From Desulfocorpusculum sp964414345 (GTDB taxonomy: Bacteria > Desulfobacterota > Desulfocorpusculales > Desulfocorpusculum), in contig CAYPWF010000013.1 of the NCBI GenBank assembly GCA_964414345.1, forward strand, positions 4,358 through 68,357: a stretch of DNA of 64,000 nucleotides. Reading direction: 5' to 3'. The translations under genes and the position numbers were made by a program. The notes under the pieces were generated by a model that made no database searches, had not been told where the DNA came from, and saw nothing but the letters and a program-made list of their open reading frames with translations. Shown piece by piece: positions 58,975-64,000 of the stretch; positions within the stretch are counted from its first letter, which is position 1; every line of letters begins with the position of its first letter.

Positions 58975-60174
58975 TTACCTCAGGGAGGGTATCCTATCAC
59001 TGGGCTCTACTGCAGGATTGCGTGCCAGCGAAAGCTCAGGATCCGCGGTCTCTTCTTCTTCCAACTCACCTGAGACCTGAAATCGTCTTACAAATCGCCT
59101 GTCTATCCAGTCTTTTAGGTAAAATGCCAGCTTTCCCTGCCAGATGATGCCGCCTCTCCAGTATATGCCCCGGCCGTCTCCAAGGTTGAGGATCAAGAGG
59201 TACTTTCCCTGGGCCTTGAAAGAAGACATGTTTTCACATTCCAATGCAGCCGCCAGGTTTTTCAAGAGAACCCTGCCTTGGCGCACCGCGTACACCCCCA
59301 CCTTGTCCAAGGTTTGTCCCTTTAGGCTTATGCAGTCTCCGGCACCAAACATTTCGGGATGCTCCACGCTTTGAAGTCTGTGATCCACCAGCAATCCCCC
59401 ATCCGCTCCCACTCGGAGTCCGGAAGCTCTAAAAATGGAAGGCGGTCTCACCCCTGTGGCCAGGAAGGCCAGCTCATAAGGTATCTGCATCCCGTTGTCC
59501 AGGAAAGCCTTTTTGCAGGAGAGGGAAATGACCCGGGGGCCTTCCAGGACCTTTATCCCTCTAGCCCTAAAGGAGCTCTGGACCATTCTCCTGGCCTTCT
59601 CCGGTAAGCTCCCGAGCCAGCTTCGCCCTGCCAGCAGGGTGATGGAGGCTGCACGATTGTTGCGCTGGGCAAGGCCCCAGAGATTCCCTGCCACCTCCAG
59701 GCCCGCTGCTCCTCCACCCACCACAAGGATTTCCACGGGGGATCTTCCTGTGCGGGAGAGTATCTTTTGGCGAGCCAGGAATAGGCTGGAAATAGGCTTG
59801 ACTTTGAAGACTTCCTCCTCAGCCTTCTCCTCCCCCAAGTTCAGGACCTGGCTTCCAACATTGAAGGAAACGATGTCATAAGGGATCTTCTCTCCAGAGG
59901 CCAGGACCAAGAGGCGCTTGGCAGGTTCCACCTGCGAAACCATATCTTTCAGAAAACTAATCCCCCTCTCTTCGGCCATCTTTTTTATGTTGAACCTGAT
60001 CTCTTGGGGGCGGTAAGTTCCCCCCAACATGCCCGGACCCATCCCAGAGTAGTAATGGTACTCACAGGGGCTTATCAGCTTGAGCGTGTGGCCGCGGCCC
60101 ACGAACTCCCCGCCATGCAGCAAACAGGCTAGATGTGCATGCCCCCCACCTACCAAAACCAGGTTCTTGCCCAT
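58975..60174 (-). CDS. FAD/NAD-binding oxidoreductase of the SelD N-terminal fusion type
   Basis: The 399-residue flavoprotein has two dinucleotide-binding motifs: LVLVGGGHAHLACLLHGG at the start and ILVVGGGAAGLEVAGNLWGL near residue 150. LISPCEYHYYSGMGPGMLGG is the hallmark of the domain often fused ahead of selenide-water dikinase SelD (the TIGR03169-like group, by memory). MFGAGDCISL supplies the second FAD-binding motif. Here the protein stands alone, without a SelD part. The family is also related to NADH:quinone and sulfide:quinone oxidoreductases. It lies 2.5 kb from selA, on the other strand. Confidence 0.82.
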   Translation of the reverse strand: MGKNLVLVGGGHAHLACLLHGGEFVGRGHTLKLISPCEYHYYSGMGPGMLGGTYRPQEIRFNIKKMAEERGISFLKDMVSQVEPAKRLLVLASGEKIPYDIVSFNVGSQVLNLGEEKAEEEVFKVKPISSLFLARQKILSRTGRSPVEILVVGGGAAGLEVAGNLWGLAQRNNRAASITLLAGRSWLGSLPEKARRMVQSSFRARGIKVLEGPRVISLSCKKAFLDNGMQIPYELAFLATGVRPPSIFRASGLRVGADGGLLVDHRLQSVEHPEMFGAGDCISLKGQTLDKVGVYAVRQGRVLLKNLAAALECENMSSFKAQGKYLLILNLGDGRGIYWRGGIIWQGKLAFYLKDWIDRRFVRRFQVSGELEEEETADPELSLARNPAVEPSDRIPSLR

Positions 60175-60208
60175 TTTCTTGTCCCCCTGGCCCGCATTGC
60201 CAGGCCTT

Positions 60209-60395
60209 AGCCCGCATTGTTTGTAGGCAGTGGAGAAGGCGGACTATCTTGAGGATGTCTTGGGACAAACCGATCGGTGCTCAAAAAGACCCTTCTATCT
60301 TCTATTTCAGATTTGGCCTTGGTTTGAATCCAAACAGGCCAAGGTTTAACCGGGGGTCTGGGGCTTGAGCCCCCAAAATCACAAGCCCTGGGCCA
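60209..60395 (+). repeat. dispersed intergenic repeat, copy D (full length)
   Basis: It carries AGCCCGCATTGTTT, GGACTATCTTGAGGATGT, GGACAAACCGATCGGTGCTC, CAGATTTGGCCTTGGTTTGA and GGGGGTCTGGGGCTTGAGCC with AAAATCACA. It lies in the 271-bp gap between the SelD-type flavoprotein and the HPP gene, both read leftwards. Confidence 0.65.
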
Positions 60396-60445
60396 CATTT
60401 CCGACTGGTGACTCCTGCAGCTCAAAGAGGGCTCCGGAAAAGAAC

Positions 60446-60982
60446 TCATATCCAGAATTCTGGATAGCGCCTGTGTGCTGGGATGTTGTTTACAAGCAGG
60501 GAGACCAGGAGCATTATTGAAGCCCCCAGAGCCACCGGGTTTAGGCAGTACCAAAAGCCCAGGGAGTGAATCTTCTCCCCGCCTATCACAGCTATCAATG
60601 CAGTGGCGCCTCCTGGCGGATGGAGAGTTCTGGTCAGGTGCATGAGCGCAATTGCCCCAGAGACCGCCATGGCGCTTGCAAACCAGGGCGCTTCCCCAAA
60701 AAGCTTGTAGCAGGCCACCCCTACCAGGCCTGAGAAAATGTGCCCCCCGAGCAGGTTCCTGGGTTGAGCCAGAGGACTCTTGGGTGCACCATAGAGAAGC
60801 ACTGCCGAGGCCCCGAAGGAACCTATCAGCATAACCTTTTCTTGCTGTGCAAGGCCGCCTGCAGCCAGCAAGCCCAGGAGACCCACCCCTAGAAATCCCC
60901 CCAGCCATGACCAGAATATCTCCTTGGGGCTCACCCCGGGGGGGCTCTTGGTGGTACCTTTAAGCTTTTCAAAGAATCCCAA
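60446..60982 (-). CDS. HPP family membrane protein
   Basis: The 178-residue protein has four membrane helices and the family signature TLHPPGGATALIAVIGG near residue 121. Some HPP proteins in cyanobacteria and plants are nitrite transporters of chloroplast or plasma membrane; the bacterial role is otherwise unknown. It starts with TTG at 60982, 7 nt after a GGAGG that lies inside the end of the CBS gene, and 3 bp after that gene's stop. HPP proteins are often fused to CBS domains, so the two adjacent genes probably work as one unit. Confidence 0.88.
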   Translation of the reverse strand: MGFFEKLKGTTKSPPGVSPKEIFWSWLGGFLGVGLLGLLAAGGLAQQEKVMLIGSFGASAVLLYGAPKSPLAQPRNLLGGHIFSGLVGVACYKLFGEAPWFASAMAVSGAIALMHLTRTLHPPGGATALIAVIGGEKIHSLGFWYCLNPVALGASIMLLVSLLVNNIPAHRRYPEFWI

Positions 60983-60985
60983 AGC

Positions 60986-61615
60986 TCATCCTCCAAGAAA
61001 AGGAAGTTTCAAAATGTCAGCCCTGGAAACGATTCCCACAATTCTTCCGTCTTTGTCCACTACCGGAACCCTGTTAATCTTCTTTTGGGTGAAGGTCCTG
61101 GCTATCTCCACAGCAGGAGTCTCCTCTCCCACGGTTATGGCCGGAGAGGACATTATGTCTTTGGCTCTTTTCTCCCTGAGGGGGAAGGCAACACAGCCTT
61201 TTTCCGTCAAACAGCACGCCACCACTGCCATGAAATTAGGAAACTCAGAGGCCCCCATGAGCCTGAAGAAATCCTTCTCTGAGATGACCCCCAAGACCAT
61301 GCCTTGTGCATCCACAACCGGAACACCCGCTATGCCCTTGGATGCCATGGCTCTGGCCACCTCTCTAGAGGACAGATCCGGGCCCACGCTCAGGACCTCC
61401 CTTGTCATTATGTCGCGTGCCTTTACTGCCTGCATGATCCGCCTCACAGCGTGGCGGCAGGCGTGTCTGTACACTTCCTGGAAGTCCGAAGGGGTAATGT
61501 CCAAATAACCAGGTATTTCCCGCATGGCTTCCATCACATCTTGCTCCCCCATGAGGACCTCACAAAAAGGGAATTCTCCAGGGATGTCTCCTGCGGCCTT
61601 TTGTTCCTCGTCCAT
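60986..61615 (-). CDS. CBS domain-pair protein
   Basis: The 209-residue soluble protein has an N-terminal region of about 65 residues, then two CBS motifs (about 66-130 and 148-207). KARDIMTREVLSVGPDLS, VPVVDAQGMVLGVISEKDF, RAKDIMSSPAITVG and VPVVDKDGRIVGIVSRADIL are typical. CBS pairs bind adenine nucleotides and regulate partner proteins; the partner here is likely the HPP membrane protein downstream. Confidence 0.9.
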   Translation of the reverse strand: MDEEQKAAGDIPGEFPFCEVLMGEQDVMEAMREIPGYLDITPSDFQEVYRHACRHAVRRIMQAVKARDIMTREVLSVGPDLSSREVARAMASKGIAGVPVVDAQGMVLGVISEKDFFRLMGASEFPNFMAVVACCLTEKGCVAFPLREKRAKDIMSSPAITVGEETPAVEIARTFTQKKINRVPVVDKDGRIVGIVSRADILKLPFLGG

Positions 61616-61652
61616 GGCATCCGACTCCTGCTTTTCAAGTCTCTAAAAAAAT

Positions 61653-61681
61653 ATTATCCACACCCGAAGAGCAAACACCAA
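61653..61681 (-). promoter_or_regulatory. possible promoter of the CBS-HPP pair
   Basis: TTGGTG (61681-61676), a 17-nt spacer and GATAAT (61658-61653) on the minus strand lie about 40 bp ahead of the CBS gene. The -35 box is weak. Confidence 0.35.
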
Positions 61682-61942
61682 ATCACTCTGGAGCAGCCCC
61701 TGGGGTTGGTCACTGGGCCGCTCGCTTACCAGCCCATTTCTGGCCATGTTATTTTTAAAACAAGCAAAGCATCCCAAAAGATCTGTTTAGGGGAGTTGTT
61801 TGCTCTTGTTTTGGCTGAAACATTCTGGCCGGTGGGGTGGTCTTGGGGCACCAGCAGGCTTTGGACTTTTGGCCAGATGCCAGAAAGCCTTTAGGAGACC
61901 CAAAATATGGGCCGGTTAGGGCCTCAGCCAAGAATTTTTCTA

Positions 61943-61971
61943 TTGACGGGTCAAGAGAAAGTAGATATAGT
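61943..61971 (+). promoter_or_regulatory. promoter of the malic enzyme gene
   Basis: TTGACG (61943-61948), a 17-nt spacer and TATAGT (61966-61971) predict a transcript start near 61978, about 50 nt ahead of the ATG. A GATG/CATC inverted pair lies between the start site and the gene. The rest of the 415-bp gap holds no gene. Confidence 0.65.
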
Positions 61972-62030
61972 TACATTATTCGTGACGATGTCTCATCATT
62001 TGTGACAAAACTTCCCGGGGAGGAAGAGAG

Positions 62031-64000
62031 ATGGAAGACAAGAGCATCTCTTATAGGCAAAAGCATAGGGGGTTGATAGGGGTGGAGGTGAAGGTGCCTG
62101 TGAAGGACAGCCACGTTCTGAGCGTAGTTTACACCCCAGGGGTCGCGGCTCCATGCCTGGAGATAGCCAGGAACCCGGATGCCTCTTTTGATTACACATG
62201 CAGGGCCAACACCGTGGCCCTGGTGACCGATGCCTCACGCGTGCTGGGACGAGGAGACCTTGGCCCTCTCCCAGCCCTGCCCCTCATGGAGGGAAGAAGT
62301 GTCCTGTTCAAGAGCCTGGCTGGGGTGGACGCCTTCCCCATATGCTTGGATACTCAGGACCCCCAGGAGATCGTGCAGGTGGTGTCAATGATGGCACCAA
62401 CCTTCGGCGCAGTGTGCCTTGAGGACATAACATCCCCGAGGTGCTTCACCATCGAGGGGCAGCTCAGGCGGGCTCTCAACGTCCCGGTCCTGCACAACGA
62501 CCAACACGCCGCAGCGATCCTGGCCATGGCATGCCTGATCAACGCCCTTCGCATGACCGGGAAGGCCAAGGAAACTCTCCGGGTTGTGATCAACGGGGCA
62601 GGGGCAGCCGGGATCGCCACAGCCCGATCCCTCCTGGAGTGGGGGATCCAGGATCTAGTGGTGTGCGATTCCCACGGCCCCCTTTACACCTTCAGGCCCT
62701 TCGGCATGAACTGGGCCAAGAGCGCCGTGGCCTGGAGGACCAACCCAAGAGGCGTTCGAGGGGATCTGGCAGCTGCCCTTGAAGGGGCCGATGTTTTCAT
62801 CGGTTTCTCGGCGGGTAGAACACTGAGCCCCCAGTTGGTATCCCGCATGGCCTCAGAGGCTGTGGTGCTGGCCTTCGCCAACCCGGTGCCGGAGATCGGC
62901 CTCAAGGAGGCCTTGGATGCTGGGGCCAAGATCGTGGCTGTCTCCAACAGCCCTCTCATGGATTTCAACGAGCTGAACATCGCCCTGGTCTTCCCGGGCC
63001 TTTTCCGGGGGGCCCTGGATGTCGGAGCCAAGGAGATCAACCCACAGATGCGGCTGGCAGCGGCCCAGACCCTGGCGGAGCTGGTACCGGGGGATGAGCT
63101 CTGCGAGGCATACATTGTGCCGCGCCTGAGCGACTTTCGCATTGCCCCTGCAATTGCCGCATCTGTGGCCAGGGCGGCCATGGAAACCGGGGCTGCAAGG
63201 AAGGAAGTGGATCCCAGGAAAGTGGCCGAAGAAACCGAGAGGTTCATCTACGAGGGGCAGTTCACGGTGCCTCCCAGGGCCGAGGGCCCAATGGACTTTC
63301 AGCAGGAGTCCCTGGACCTGCATCACCGCTACAGGGGTGTCATCGGTGTGAGGCCCAAGATCCCAGTAAAGGACCAGCACATAATGCGGTTGCTTTACCT
63401 GCCTTCCGGAGAGGTCACTGCCTCAAGGCTCATTGCCGAGGACCCATCCCAGGCCTACGAGCTCACCAGCAAGTCCAACCTGGTGGCCGTGATAACCGAC
63501 GGTAGCGCTGTTCTGGGGCTAGGGGACATAGGAGCAAGGGCCGCCCTACCCGTGATGGAGGGCAAGTGCGTGCTCTTCCAGACATTCGGGGGGGTGGAGG
63601 CTTACCCCATTTGCGTGGCCACCCACGACGTGGATGAGTTCGTCTCCGTGGTCAAGGCCCTGGCACCCGGTTTCGGGGGCATCAACCTGGAAGACATCTC
63701 AGCTCCCCGCTGCTTTGAGATAGAAAAAAGGCTCTCGGAGCTTCTGGACATACCTGTTTTCCACGATGACCAGCACGGCACGGCGGTGGTGGTTCTGGCA
63801 GCTTTGATAAACGCCCTCAAGGTGGTGGGCAAATCCATGGAGGACTCCAAGGTGGTTGTAAGCGGAGCCGGGGCCGCAGCCATAGCCACTACCAGGATCC
63901 TTCTAGCTGCAGGTGCCAAGGATGTGATTTTGTGCGACAGGCTTGGAGCCATCCACAAGGGGAGGAAGAAGGGCATGAACCCCATCAAGGAGGAGATGGC
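62031..64000 (+). CDS. tandem-duplicated malic enzyme (3' end outside window)
   Basis: One uninterrupted frame encodes two malic enzyme units; the window ends at residue 656. GGGGAGGA precedes the ATG. Unit 1 (about 1-420) has Tyr34 in YTPGVAAP, Lys94 in VLFKSLAGVDAFPICLD, Glu131/Asp132 in LEDI and a GAGAAG nucleotide loop, but HNDQHAAA (Asn156) where HDDQHGTA is normal. Unit 2 starts near residue 432 (HHRYRGVIGV). It has LEDI (Glu554, Asp555), HDDQHGTA (Asp579, Asp580) and GAGAAA, but YLPSGE in place of YTPG and Gln517 in place of the catalytic Lys. Spacings agree (37 and 25 residues in both units). Each unit thus lacks a different catalytic residue. Malate decarboxylation to pyruvate is the family activity; which unit works is unknown. 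Confidence 0.88.
   Translation, partial: MEDKSISYRQKHRGLIGVEVKVPVKDSHVLSVVYTPGVAAPCLEIARNPDASFDYTCRANTVALVTDASRVLGRGDLGPLPALPLMEGRSVLFKSLAGVDAFPICLDTQDPQEIVQVVSMMAPTFGAVCLEDITSPRCFTIEGQLRRALNVPVLHNDQHAAAILAMACLINALRMTGKAKETLRVVINGAGAAGIATARSLLEWGIQDLVVCDSHGPLYTFRPFGMNWAKSAVAWRTNPRGVRGDLAAALEGADVFIGFSAGRTLSPQLVSRMASEAVVLAFANPVPEIGLKEALDAGAKIVAVSNSPLMDFNELNIALVFPGLFRGALDVGAKEINPQMRLAAAQTLAELVPGDELCEAYIVPRLSDFRIAPAIAASVARAAMETGAARKEVDPRKVAEETERFIYEGQFTVPPRAEGPMDFQQESLDLHHRYRGVIGVRPKIPVKDQHIMRLLYLPSGEVTASRLIAEDPSQAYELTSKSNLVAVITDGSAVLGLGDIGARAALPVMEGKCVLFQTFGGVEAYPICVATHDVDEFVSVVKALAPGFGGINLEDISAPRCFEIEKRLSELLDIPVFHDDQHGTAVVVLAALINALKVVGKSMEDSKVVVSGAGAAAIATTRILLAAGAKDVILCDRLGAIHKGRKKGMNPIKEEM

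Overview
The window reads like a chromosomal segment of an anaerobic bacterium of the Desulfobacterota (former Deltaproteobacteria) type. This is an inference from gene content: a NapC-type multiheme cytochrome, two molybdopterin oxidoreductases, a GlcDF-type 2-hydroxyacid dehydrogenase, a BKACE enzyme, an acyl-CoA dehydrogenase, a SelA, a NifA-type sigma-54 activator, and G+C-rich coding DNA. Both ends cut genes: a multiheme cytochrome runs off the left edge and a malic enzyme runs off the right edge. No phage genes, transposases or CRISPR arrays were seen.

Layout. 1-8 kb holds cytochromes and carAB with an unknown upstream gene. 8-14 kb holds glnS facing an operon of sdhA-sdhB-mdh and a DUF5661 gene. 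14-18 kb holds a broken secreted-protein gene and a large secreted subtilase. 18-27 kb is an accessory redox region with two molybdopterin oxidoreductases, an LpdD-like protein, a double YggT protein, an FmdE-family protein, an amidase and a membrane protein. 27-35.7 kb holds tRNA-Gln, DUF167, fumarase, rlmJ, alkaline phosphatase, DUF488, a DsbA-like protein, acyl-CoA dehydrogenase and an SDR. 36-39 kb is a four-gene PATAN/roadblock/HAMP signalling operon. 39-50 kb holds BKACE, a C-GCAxxG-C-C protein, a B12/radical SAM protein, a zinc ribbon, RNase D, an OB-fold-like secreted protein, an SpmAB fusion, phosphoglycerate mutase and a membrane-embedded spermidine synthase homologue. 50-62 kb holds a NifA-type regulator, nadE, glcD-glcF-selA-rluD, tRNA-Glu, a SelD-N-terminus-type flavoprotein and an HPP/CBS pair. 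The last 2 kb is a tandem-duplicated malic enzyme.

Function. sdhAB, mdh, fumarase and the malic enzyme form a C4-dicarboxylate node, with GlcDF feeding 2-hydroxyacid electrons into respiratory carriers. glnS and tRNA-Gln(CTG) indicate direct glutaminylation. selA plus the SelD-type flavoprotein hint at selenium metabolism, but selB, selC and selD are not in the window.

Most notable are the malic enzyme, whose two fused halves have lost different catalytic residues at exactly aligned positions; the PATAN/roadblock/HAMP operon with no visible output enzyme; a family of at least five (probably seven) related intergenic repeats of about 90-200 bp; a CTG start for sdhA supported by an ideal ribosome binding site and a close promoter; and a G-tract frameshift in a secreted protein. 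Several sigma-70-like promoters with 17-nt spacers could be read by eye and were used to choose starts.
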